From positions 1 through 64,000 of the forward strand of contig JAJGQC010000046.1 of the NCBI GenBank assembly GCA_021014325.1: a DNA stretch of 64,000 nt, written 5' to 3'. Positions 23,975 through 34,313 of the stretch are shown here, piece after piece. Both the position numbers and the translations under genes were made by a program. The stretch is from Plazaster borealis (lineage: Eukaryota; Echinodermata; Asteroidea; Forcipulatida; Labidiasteridae). Under the pieces are notes generated by a model, which was not told the DNA's origin, made no database searches, and worked only from the letters and a program-made list of their open reading frames with translations. Each line of letters begins with the position of its first letter. The stretch's first letter is position 1.

Positions 23975-24426
23975 GTGAGTAGTTACCTGTAATTCACTAA
24001 ACCCCTTCGAAACTTCCCATCCAAACGTGAGAAGGCCCAGCTTGGTACTTTCAACTGCCTCGCTAATTTGTTCTACCTATTGCTGTAACTATTTGCCATA
24101 ATTATGAAATAAAGAACAATGTTAACTTTGTGTCATTTATGAACTTTCGCTTGGCCTTCATGTATTTAGAACTCACAAATTGGATATGTAGATGGGTCAT
24201 TCGTGTCAGTTCGCAGAGTGCGTACATTTTGCTTCAATTGTAATGTTCACCTCGCTCAGTTCATCAAGCAAGGGAAACACTGTCACTCATCAACGAATAG
24301 GGAAGAAGTACACTATAAAAAACCTCATTTTTTCGTCTCTATACAACTGCTCCACGTTCATCACCAATTTTAGGCTAAGCCGGTTGAAAAGTTTGTCATT
24401 GTATTGTCATTATGTTTTTCGCACAG

Positions 24427-24587
24427 TGCTTTGACCTAACCGCTTTGGCCAAAACGGAAGCCTATACGCTGTGATTCTGTTGGACTGCCTTCACGAGGTT
24501 CTACCTGCAAAGAAATGCTGTTCTGTTTACCAGATCCATACGGCTGCAGCTGTGCCGCTGGATACAAGGGACTTAACTGTAACGAAG
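24427..24587 (+). pseudogene. Tie-like receptor copy 1, EGF-like exon 2 (frame broken)
   Basis: Nearly identical at the DNA level to 59931-60086, including the highly diagnostic [19 protein letters not shown], a segment that in vertebrate Tie receptors reads almost the same ([11 protein letters not shown]). Two extra bases around 24465 throw the first part out of frame, and the predicted acceptor leads quickly to a stop. The 3' donor (GAAG/GTAAAA) is intact. The damage supports copy 1 being a decaying duplicate. Confidence 0.8.
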
Positions 24588-24988
24588 GTAAAACAAAACC
24601 ATTCGTTTGCATATTGTAGATAATTACTGTGTGACGCCATCAACACCAGTGTAGATCCGTGTTCTGTTTTTGACGTGGATGGTTCTGAAAGCTCCATACC
24701 ACATTGTGAGATAAATTGATTTAAAAATTACGCACGGGGTATGCTTCATCAACTTTGTTTATTCTCAGGGGAGGGGGGAATTTCCCTGCATAATGCTTTT
24801 TAGTCAAAGGGTTAAATCATTATAATAGTTTGGGGAATTCAGCCAAGCTACATCCATTCGTTATGCGAGATTCGCATTTTCTGACATTTTAAAGAACTCA
24901 CGGATGTGTTGAACTTCAAAGTATGAGACAAGGGAGGTATTGGACAGTTCTAGAAAATCATTGAATAATTTGTCTATTTGTGTTTCAG

Positions 24989-25039
24989 ATTGTGAAACTG
25001 TTGGCGTGAATGGTTTGCAATGCACAACACAATGCACAG
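24989..25039 (+). CDS. Tie-like receptor copy 1, short EGF half-exon
   Basis: 17 codons in phase 1, acceptor TGTTTCAG, donor CACAG/GTCGGT. Reads DCETVGVNGLQCTTQCT, the first half of an EGF-like repeat with its first cysteines. The second half should be on another exon, but none is found before copy 2. It is the last recognisable exon of copy 1. Confidence 0.6.
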
Positions 25040-25204
25040 GTCGGTGAATTAAACTTGCTTATTGAACGGAATGGGTGTTCTAAAAAATAATAGTTCTCAT
25101 TTGATCAAAGTATGCATTTATTTTGTTTATTATTTAGTGTTACCGGTAGAAGTTTTAGCACAACGACGAGCGTTGGGTTATTTGGCCCTTTTAACATGGA
25201 TTGT

Positions 25205-25573
25205 GGCCAGTGGCGTACCTAAGGGGGATGGGCACGGGGGGCACGCCCCCTCCCCCAATTAATGTCCGTGCCCCCGGGTTCTCTCCCACTTGAAATCTGA
25301 TCTTTTGGGATTGGAAATTTCCAGAGTTTTAATGTGATAGTTTCAATGTTTTTAAAACCATTTTTTCATTTACTATCTGACAATGTATTTGTATTTACAC
25401 CAAAGCCAGATTATTTTGTACAAAATAGTAAGGTACATAAAAAAAGGGCGCTGAAAATTTGGGGTTTGTTTATAGAAAAGGGCAAACGAAAACTTGGTCA
25501 AAAGAGCTCCCTAGAAAAAAAATGGTGCAACCCCCTTGTGCCCCTTAAAATGCTACCCTAGTTACGGCGCTGA
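25205..25573. mobile_element. Repeat family C (GTGGCGTA ends)
   Basis: Left end CAGTGGCGTACCTAAGGG, and the right end CCCTAGTTACGGCGCTG is close to its inverted copy. The interior has a GGGGGGCACGCCCCC palindrome, a GGAAATTTCCAGAG segment and GGTGCAACCCC near the right end. The same order of landmarks recurs at 61635-62622. Looks like a non-autonomous DNA transposon. Confidence 0.7.
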
Positions 25574-25692
25574 TTTTGGCTTTGGCACGATAGCTGTTTA
25601 TTATTATCCCATTTATATCATCCATCCCCTACCCTCCATCCGAACTCCTCGCCAGTTCTCGATACGTTTGATAGACAAAGACTGATAGGATT

Positions 25693-26438
25693 TGTTACGT
25701 ACGACCAACTCACAAGGTTAAACCCAATCAGTCGGTACGCACGGCAGACTAATAAAACAATGGAATTACCAAAACAATTAAAGAAAGGGAAAACCAGCAA
25801 CTGACAATAGCAACGGTTGAAACATTCTGTGTACTATAACAATTAATTAAGTGACTTATTTACAAAATCAAAGCTTACAAAGGGTGATGACAAAATGAAG
25901 TTAGATATAGCATAAATCAAAGCTTAGTTCGTAACTGAACTGAATCGGTATAATAAAGTAGGAATTCGGCCGAATATCAATGAAATAAGAAAACTTAAAG
26001 AAATACCAATCGTGCTCAATCGACCCAGGAGTGCTCGGGAACGGGGAGTCCGGCGCTCACCACCGGTAGGTAGCCTTCGGTAGTACGGTAGCACATCACA
26101 GCTAAAGGTAGTCCAAGACCCTCAGTACCACGCCCACAGAACTCCCGTCCAGTTAGTATCGCTTTCAGTCCCCACGGTAGAAGCAGTGAACATCACATCC
26201 CCGAGGTTTGCACCGGTCAGCATCCCGTCCCGAGCTTCCCAGAATCGAAAGAGGGTGCGGCTATGGCATGCGTTACATTTTATACCGCATAATTTTTCAA
26301 GCATGACCACGTCTTGAAAGGAAATAAGTGCGCCATTAACAAAGCACACAGGTGGAGAAAGTGAAGAAAGAAAGATACGGCTCAGCAAACACACACGCTG
26401 GCTACAGGTTTAAAGGTACAAACTGTGACCATATGACA
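25693..26438 (-). mobile_element. Putative 3' LTR of the reverse-strand gypsy relic
   Basis: On the - strand a purine run is followed by TGTCATATGG, a typical LTR start, and about 746 bases later by CGTAACA, matching the TAACA end used by the intact LTR element at 38379. It lies about 310 bp beyond the RNase H stop. There is no second copy in the window to confirm the boundaries, so the outer limit is tentative. Confidence 0.45.
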
Positions 26439-26453
26439 CTTCCCCCTTTAAAA
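26439..26453 (-). promoter_or_regulatory. Putative polypurine tract
   Basis: The - strand reads TTTTAAAGGGGGAAG immediately before the TGTCATATGG LTR start. This is the expected position and composition for plus-strand priming of an LTR retrotransposon. Confidence 0.55.
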
Positions 26454-26750
26454 GTTTTGATCAAGGGAAAAACTTGCACAAAACCTAATGTTTAACAAGA
26501 CGTGGCGCTTGAGAAAATCCTTAATTATCACAAAGTGAACATTACTAGATTAAATCTCAATCAATAATATAAATATAAGTTAAGTCACTATACATGACTG
26601 AATCCCTGGCAAAATTGAATAACTCATCATGCTACACAATCAAAATATGTTCTGCTGTACTATTGTTCTTAAAATATTCAAACAACAGGAAAATTACAAC
26701 AAGTATTTGATTAAATCAAACTTGAGTCCTATCGAGAAGCACACATTGAT

Positions 26751-27560
26751 TTAAACACACCTTGACAATGCATCGGCAATTAAGTTGTCTTTGCCCTTGA
26801 TATGGCGAATGTCAACATCAAATTCTTGGAGCGCAATACTCCATCTTAACAACCTCTGATTTGTGTTTTTCATTTTCTGCACAAACACAAGTTGGTTATG
26901 ATCTGTGTACACTACAATAGGTCGTGCTGCTGCTTCAAGATAAACCTCAAAGTGTTGTAATACAAGAAGTAGAGCCAATGCCTCTGTTTCGACTGTGGAA
27001 TAATTCTGTTAGTGACGGTTAAGTTTCTTCGAAAAAAAAACACACAGGGTGATCCACATTTTGGTCATCTTCTTGCAACAACACTGATCCCACTCCTACA
27101 TCACTAGCATCAGTCGCAAGTTTAAACGGTCTAGTGAAGTCAGGAGCAGCGAGAACTGGTGCGCTTGTAAGCACGGCTTTTACTCTATCAAAACACTGAG
27201 TACATTCCTCAGTCCCAGCGAATTTAGCGCTTTTTTAAAGCAGATTGGTGAGCGGGGCAACCACGTCGGAAACATTTCGACAAAAACTTGGGGTAGTAAC
27301 CCGCCATGTCCAAAAATCGCATCAGTTCTTTCTTGGTTTTTGGTTGAGGGAAATTTGCTATCGAATCGATTTTTGCACTCACTGGTGAAACTTCCCTGAC
27401 CAATTACATGACCATGACTCTTTGACAGATTAACTGTAAGTTTAGCCTCAGTTAGTCTACTGTACAACGCATAGGTACTGTCTAAGTGTTCTTGCCAACT
27501 AGTCCATGGGCCAGAGGCCAAAATTTGACTAATTGGTACCACCTGAGGTGGCAAAATCTA
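26751..27560 (-). pseudogene. Ty3/gypsy-type RT C-terminus and RNase H relic
   Basis: The - strand carries, in order, a decayed RT thumb region (LDSTYALYSRLTEAKLTVNL near 27480), the start of RNase H (LATDASDVGVGSVLLQEDD around 27100, in broken frame), and an open RNase H end (VVYTDHNQLVFVQKM, then NLIADALSRCV, stop at 26751). It shares the gypsy RNase H signatures TDHN and IADALSR with the element at 38379. Several frame changes. No integrase follows before the putative LTR. Truncated on its 5' side. Confidence 0.8.
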
Positions 27561-28648
27561 AATACATTTATTGGAAAGGTCTATGTCTAAGGATGATAAA
27601 TTGATGTGATAGCAATCCCAGGGTGGTAGCTTAGTGGTGGTAAATGCCCACTTTTTAAGCCTAGTCAGAATCAGCTTACTACATAAATCCTTAGCACTTG
27701 GGTAAGGATATGGTTGTACAATTAGCAATTATACCACTATGCTTTGCTGTATAATGATAAAACTTGGTGAAATTATTGGTTTGCTATAGGTTTTTAAAAT
27801 GACGTCACGTTAAAATACATATAGCCTCTGGAGGGCGCTGTTCATATATGTATATATTGTGCTCATATATTACATAAGTTTTTAGATGGCTAAATATAAT
27901 TTCAAACATTAATCTTTTGTTTGTGTCCCTGTGAACAAACCAACCATAATTGTTGTTTTGAAATTGTTGGTTTTAGATCTGTTTTAACTATTTAGATAGT
28001 AACATTAAAAAAAAACATTGCCAGTATAGCACCTGTCTGAGTAACATAAACTGCCTGCAAATGAGTTCCTATGTCGCGGAACACTTCAGGAGAATACTCG
28101 TTTGTATAGGGCACCGAGTTGCCTGGTGTTATTCTCAGACGACCCCAAGAAGATCAACAAGTTAACTGATTGACTTTTAACACAGCTCAAACTGTTGTTA
28201 TTACCAAACAAACACGGTCAATGACCGGTTGGTCAATGACCGGTTTAGCAAAATCACAAGGTACCTTAAAGAGAAAAATTCAAGGGGCAACTTTGGTCGT
28301 TCCTTTGTTTCTATCCTTTTCCCGTATACAACTTTTTTTGTAAGCCTTTATTGTGTGAGGGATGCTAGTGTTATTATTTTTGCTTATCAACACTGTGTCA
28401 CTTCCGTGCGGCACAAAACCTTGCGATAAACCTGGCCACCCGCAAACCTGCGTGAGTCTTTTTACAAACCTCGGCTTGGGCTCCGGCTCTTGCTTGGACT
28501 CCGTCATCAATTTTAGTGCAGTGTACATTTTGTACGGTGTTTTCAAAATTAGACGAAAACCTGATCCTGAGACGGAGGCCTGAACCGAGGTTTGGAAAAA
28601 GCCACACACAAACCTGGCCGCCCTCCAGCCTGGAAGCAGCCGCATACA
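27561..28648. other. Non-coding, repeat-derived sequence between copies
   Basis: Contains GTCAATGACCGG tandem copies near 28217 and a GC-richer segment (28395-28640) with inverted AAACCTCGG / CCGAGGTTT arms that is probably another degenerate element. No exon similar to the receptor is seen. Confidence 0.4.
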
Positions 28649-29781
28649 TAGTCTGGTTCCCTGACCAAAGATTCCTTGACGTCTCTTGTTAAAAATCTTA
28701 GGTCAGGTATCACCCACGGTTAAAAATAGAGCATGACGCAACTTGTCAGGGTCGGGGGTCATCTCCAGGGAAACCATGTCTGCACCTGATCGGAAGCTAT
28801 TCAGTCAGTGCGCAGGGGTCCGAAAAGAGCTCCTTTTTGTAGCGCATGCATGACCGTCGCGGTTTTGCATAAATAATGAGCTTGGAGACCACTTTTTCAA
28901 AAATTCATTTCGGGAAAATTAAACTATGTAACGAAAAAAAAAACTTCACACAGCTAAACAATAATGTTGCATTATACCTAAAAAATCTATGAAACAATTT
29001 TCTGTGCTACAAATAAAGAAATATGAGACCAAGAACATTACGGATTTTGTGCAGAAATAAGGGTCTCGCTCCGTAAAAGTCATTTTTTTTAATAGTTAAC
29101 GACATTGGGCAGAATAATTTTCGTATACGCTATTCATCAAGTATTTTACTATATTCGTTTTTTCTAAGGAAACTCGAAACAGTCAAGAACACTTACAGAA
29201 TTTGTCTTCGTCAGCGTAACCGTTCAGAATCGAAATGTCCGGTATGACTCGCTTGTAAAATGAGAGCCCGAACGTGATTGGTCAGACTGTGCATCAAACT
29301 AACTGTACTCTGATTCCTAACCAATCAGATGCTGCGTAAGAAAACGTTTGGCATTGATTGTGTGCGGTTCCCTACTTACTACGTGTATCTGAAAACTGCG
29401 AGAGTATCCTCTGTAATTGCTTTTTTTTTAGGCACAACGCCTGCATTGGCTTTAAATAACAATAGCTGGCATTACGCCTGGTATTGATATTGGCCAAGGC
29501 CAGCTTTGACTTGAGCGTAAACTCAAAAACTCCTGGATCTACGGCCGACAGGACTCAGCATTATGATTCCATGGATTATGTTTACAATGCAACCATAAAC
29601 ACCCGGAAATGTCCGACCATCAACGATAGTGTCCGAATGTTGACGACAACACGTTCGGAACATTTCGGATAACTTCGAAAAAGGAGGAATTCCTCCTTTT
29701 TGGTCACGTGATTTTGGGTGATACCGGACCCTAAATTCGACAGAGCCTAGTCGGAGATTTTTGGGTCTGGGAACCAGACTA
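28649..29781. mobile_element. 1.13 kb non-autonomous DNA transposon with 9 bp target duplication
   Basis: Terminal inverted repeats TAGTCTGGTTCCCTGACC (left) and TAGTCTGGTTCCCAGACC (right, reverse complement) match at 17 of 18 positions. The flanks carry an identical 9-mer, CCGCATACA, at 28640-28648 and 29782-29790, as expected of a target-site duplication. A 9 bp duplication suggests a Mutator-like or Merlin-like transposase in trans. No transposase ORF lies inside. Confidence 0.9.
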
Positions 29782-29931
29782 CCGCATACATGCATCTCAT
29801 GCTCACACCATAGAGCTATCAGCTATAGTCATACAGCTTGCTGAGGCAGAAGCTCAAGTTTTGTTGCAGTATTTTTGTTTTACTAATAGTCAACCATGTA
29901 TAAACAAATCATGTGATTGAACAGTTCTGTT

Positions 29932-30130
29932 CTTAAAGGGACACGTTGCCTTGGATCGGACGAGTTGGTCTAAAAAAGCATTTGTAACCGTTTGTTATAC
30001 AATGCATATGGTTAGAAAGATGTTTTAAAAGTAGAATACAATGATCCACACAAATATGCCTCGAAATTGCGTGGTTTTCCTTTACTTTGCGAACTAACAC
30101 GGTCGGCCATTTTGTGGAGTAAAAAATTTG
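29932..30130. mobile_element. Half of a palindromic MITE, family D
   Basis: Starts CTTAAAGGGACACGTTGCC and runs to a CGGCCATTTTGTGGAG / CTCCACAAAATGGC hairpin, the usual centre of this palindromic family. The second arm is missing and is replaced by another inverted pair (GGCCGTGGCC, with CATGGCCACG near 30183). I associate this family with sea stars from memory. Confidence 0.55.
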
Positions 30131-30303
30131 GCTCCACAAAATGGCAGGGCCGTGGCCGTGCGATAGGCGAGTGCCTTTATCGCATGGCCACGACCCTGCG
30201 AGGTTTTAAACGGCCGTTTAAGAACGAGTCCCTACTCTTTCATTCCCATTCATAAATGCCCTTTTGTTAAAAAGCGAAACAAATTGTTACAAGTAAGCCT
30301 ATT

Positions 30304-30650
30304 ATAGTTACAGCCTTATGTTCCGACACCCCTATGTTCCGACACCGCTATGTTCCGACAACCCTGGTGTATTTTTCCTATTCTAACCCTAACCTAACAC
30401 TAACCCTAACCCTATGCAAATCATGAAGGGGTTGTCGAAACATAGGGGTGTCGGAATATAGGGGTGTCGGAATATAGAGCAGTCACCACTATAGACAGGG
30501 GACTGCGCTATATTCCATACACCCCTATGTTCCGACAACCCCCTCATGATTTACATAGGGTTAGGGTTAGGGTTAGGGTTAGGAATAGGAAAATACACCA
30601 GGGTTGTCGGAACATAGGGGTGTCGGTACATAGGGGTGTAACCCTATAGA
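30304..30650. mobile_element. Compound foldback with interstitial TTAGGG repeats
   Basis: The 16-mer TATGTTCCGACACCCC and its complement recur about ten times in both orientations, forming nested inverted repeats about 170 bp long on each side of a centre near 30483. Each arm also carries a block of telomere-type repeat, CCCTAA-type at about 30383-30416 and TTAGGG-type at about 30556-30583, in opposite orientations as the palindrome demands. Confidence 0.85.
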
Positions 30651-30827
30651 CAATCTGTGACAATTTGTGTCCAAACACTTCTAGCCGGTGTTATATCGTC
30701 CGTTTAAACAACCCCCACGTGACGTGCTATCGACCAATCAGAATAGCGAAACTGTCCAGGCATTTATGAATTAGGGGTTAACAGTGTGATGACCCGGTCT
30801 TCACTGCGTGGTAATGACCGGGTTGAT

Positions 30828-30884
30828 GGCTGGCCGCTGTTAATGGAACGAGCCGAAGGCGAGGTCCATTAACAGCGGCCAGCC
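30828..30884. repeat. Perfect 20 bp hairpin
   Basis: GGCTGGCCGCTGTTAATGGA at 30828-30847 and its exact reverse complement at 30865-30884 enclose a 17-base loop rich in purines. Part of a wider imperfect palindrome that includes CCCGGTC near 30793 and ACCGGGTTG near 30817. Confidence 0.9.
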
Positions 30885-31399
30885 ACCAACCAAGGTCTTG
30901 TTCAACCAATGTTTTGTTCTTACTTTTAGTTTCAAAACCGGCGTTCAAAATCTCGTGGAATCTCATTTACAACAACATGGAGCAAAGTCAAGTCAACAAT
31001 GCTTACCCCAATTTATAAAGAAATTTCCTTAACCCTTAGTTATTGTTAGTCGGGGTAAAATGCCCTCCACACCCAGCTTGTTCTACAAGATACTTTACAC
31101 TGGGAAAACTTCATCTATGGAGGTTTGTGTTCCCAGACTTCAAACGAATGATTAACGCACGAACTTTGCTCTAAATATAACATTCCAATACATTATCATT
31201 CAAACAGGTTCATTTTTAACTACAATTTTTCATTTTGCAACTTTTCTTGAGATTGTTTTCAAAATGTTAAAGTCATGCTGATTTCTTTATAAAATATTTC
31301 TGGAGAGCAAAGTATGAATCAGGTGCACTTTAAAAATATCTTTTAACAGTGTTTTTAATTATACCTTTAGGAGTTTATTTGTGCTTCGAGTGGTGATAA

Positions 31400-31640
31400 T
31401 GTAAGTAAGGGGATTGAGTGTTGTATCCCTTGTTCCTCAAACCCAGCCGAAAAGAGGAGGGGATACATTTGTGTATCCTTTGCTGCTCAAAACCAGCCGA
31501 AATAAGGAGGGGTATAATTTTGTATACTTTTTTCCTCAAACCTAGCCAAAAAGTGGAATAAATAGATTTGTTTATCCTTCGCTACTCAAACCAAGTGAAA
31601 AAGAGGAGGGGATATTTTTTCCCCTTGAGCCTCAAACATG
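31400..31640. repeat. Minisatellite, about 60 bp units, four copies
   Basis: Each unit carries CTCAAACCCAGCCGAAA or a variant, then GAGGAGGGGATA and a TTGTGTATCCTTT-like segment. Units diverge by roughly a tenth to a fifth by eye. Non-coding. Confidence 0.8.
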
Positions 31641-31995
31641 ACAAAATGTGCGACATATTGCTAAAAAGATTGATTCGTAAAATCTGGAGCATGTTTTTTC
31701 ACAATTTGAAGGAGAAAATGGTAAAATCGTTTTTCGATAGCAATTTTCGGATTATGATAACAATTTCAAGCTGTAAATTTGAAAAATAACCATAAATGTA
31801 AAAATGCAGTTAAAAATGAACCTGTTTTTAATACACACTTTTTTAGAGAACACCAACTTTGTTATATCGATCAAACTGTACCCTCAACAGATCGCAACAT
31901 TCAGAAAATACTCTTATGAGCGACTTTTCCCCTATCATATCTGCGCGTGTCTGTGTTATTGATTGACGCCGAGTTTTCCGCGGCCTCCATACATG

Positions 31996-32195
31996 TACAC
32001 TGTAAAAACTGGGTGTTGTCACACCGAAGAACCAAAATTTGCAACATTGTGTTAAAATTACACTAATTTTTGCAAAAACAATGACATCGGTGTTATGTTA
32101 ACACCCTAAGATGTTAATTTTGATTCTCTCTCCGGTATATATAATGTGACAGCGCCCATGGTGTCAATTTTAACACCCCAGTTTTTACAGAGTGT
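31996..32195. mobile_element. MITE family E, 200 bp
   Basis: Left end TACACTGTAAAAACTGGG and right end CAGTTTTTACAGAGTGTA are inverted copies, followed inward by GTGTT and AACACC. A 200 bp element with no coding. The flanking TA or ACAT may be part of the target duplication. Confidence 0.85.
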
Positions 32196-34252
32196 ACATT
32201 TATATTTAAAGGCCGTCAGTGGTCGGTCAAACCCATGAGGAAAAAAAGTTGTTTTCTTACATATCGGAATAAATTATCGTTGTTACATTGTGACCCTATT
32301 AATGGTTTCTTTGCAAGTGACTAATCTCGTGCATTCAATGTGTCAAACTTAATGTAAAACACAAATAGCAGCCGTAAATGTTACATCGAAAGATTAAACA
32401 AATAACTGAATGATAATGTTCACTCTCCTAGTTCTCGTGAATCTGGTCTTTATCTTTGTGTGTTAGGGTGTAAGGTCTTTATTATCCAAAACAAATGCTG
32501 GCAAACGAGTTTGTCAATCTAAATATTGTCATTGTGTATAGTGACTGGGTTTAAAGCGCCATTATTTTCTAAATAAATCAAATGAGTAACATTTGCTATG
32601 AAATAATTTGATTGAGAACTTCAATGAGCTCCATTACTACTATTGTATTCACTGTGAACATTCGACACGGTTTTGTATATTCATTATTTGTATTTTGGTA
32701 GTTTGGAAGAAGATTTGACATGAATAAAACTGGATAGTTCCTCCTCATAACTAAACAGGAAATCCAGATGTCTATCGCTTATTTTGATAAAAAAATAAAA
32801 ATGATTATACAATGGTTCCCCAAGTGTGTTGTTTTTTTTTGTGTGTGTTTTTGTTTGTTTTTTTACTTTTCCTTAAAGGTAATATACAGTATTGGTAAGG
32901 ATAACAAATAATCATTAATTAATTTTAGTATGAAAGCTCACTGATTATTAAGTTTACACTAACAAAAATATTTTTTTGTGAAAACTGTTTTCCTCCGAAA
33001 TGAAATCAAATTGGAGAAGTTGGCTGTAAACAACCCACGTTATGGACAATGTCTGAAAACTGTTGCAGATGTTTCTCTACAAGTACATGTGACCATTGTT
33101 TGATAATTGCTAAAATGCTGAAATATATTGACAATTTAAAAAGTGTATCATTTTTTGGATTCGCCCTGTAGATGAAATCAAATATGATTGCAATTAGCTT
33201 TAAAAGGAAAATACGGCTCGTGATACAATATTAACACGTAAATACCGAGTTTCACAATAGTTTTTTTTTCCCCCTCATTTGTTTTTTTTTGTTTGTCCCT
33301 TTCCTACTGGTTTGCCAAATGATTTGTGCAATTCTAAGAATGGGATCATCATCTGCACAATAATAATCATGAAAACTAAAAGCAATTTCTTGTCTTCAAA
33401 AAGACCGGGTTTTATGTTTAATTCTTGAACGCTGCCCTTGCTTCGATGCTATAAATATGTCCACTACGCCAAAAGTGATGACTACTACTCAGCCTTGCCA
33501 TGTCTATTTCTCAGATGAGCTAGGGGGAATTTCCACTTGTTTGACAGGGAAGTTTATGTCAAGTGTGGTTATTTTTTCACTAACAACTGGGATTTAAGTC
33601 ATTGCCCTGAATTTTTCCCTCATTTCAGAAATGGATTGGTTAACATTTAGAACTTAGCTTGGGTAGAGGCATATTGTGCAAAGGAAACCTCACTTGCATA
33701 CCAAGTTGTCTGTAATTTATTCACGGCACGGCAATTTAGTTTAAATCTTAGAAAATGTCAAGTCACATGATCTTTCAAGTAAAACAAATTCCATATACAA
33801 TTCCTCATTCCATAATACAGAAAATATAGTAGATTTTATTTCTGAGTACTTGTACATTAGTGTTACAAAAATGTTTTCTTTTCGCATATGTTTGCTATTT
33901 TGCACGTGTATTTAAGTTTAAAATTTAATCAGGTTCAAATCTTAGCTGAACCAATTAAGGAAACACGAGAACTTAAGGATATGACCTTCAGAATTCAAAA
34001 TAAACTATAACCGGTCTTATTGTTTTAACAACATCTTATAAAAAAGGGCAACATACACCCGGATTTCCTTTTTCTTTTAAAGGAGGAACTTGCCAGGTTA
34101 TTTAACGACGAATAAGCAAATTTGGCAGCCGGTCAACAATAAATTTCGTAAGTTCCCTGTTTGATTTTATTAGTTATATATATTGTTTTTCCTTCTCAGA
34201 GTGGTTATATATGAAGCAAGAGACAGCAGCAAATGTCTGCGGACAGAAAGTC
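32196..34252. other. Presumed 5' flank of Tie-like copy 2
   Basis: AT-rich non-coding sequence with T-runs (32829, 33257 and 33282). No exon, RNA gene or transposon recognised. The promoter of copy 2 should lie at the right end, but no core element can be assigned. Confidence 0.4.
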
Positions 34253-34313
34253 ATGGCGGGACAACTTCGTTTGAACCTCAAGCTGCTCATCATATTGTTG
34301 GGATTTTTTGAAG
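34253..34313 (+). CDS. Tie-like receptor copy 2, signal-peptide exon
   Basis: The ATG at 34253 reads MAGQLRLNLKLLIILLGFFE, then G across a GTAGGT donor, a textbook signal-peptide core. An in-frame upstream ATG at 34211 would add 14 residues. I prefer the inner start because it gives the same 61-base exon and MAG start as copy 1 at 2258. Phase 1 donor, matching the acceptor at 46758. The following intron would be about 12.4 kb and holds the LTR retrotransposon. Confidence 0.75.

Noticed and set aside
28280..28649. Overlapping ORFs of 73-121 codons on both strands
   Set aside because: Opposite-strand openness and inverted AAACCTCGG arms indicate a GC-rich repeat rather than a gene.
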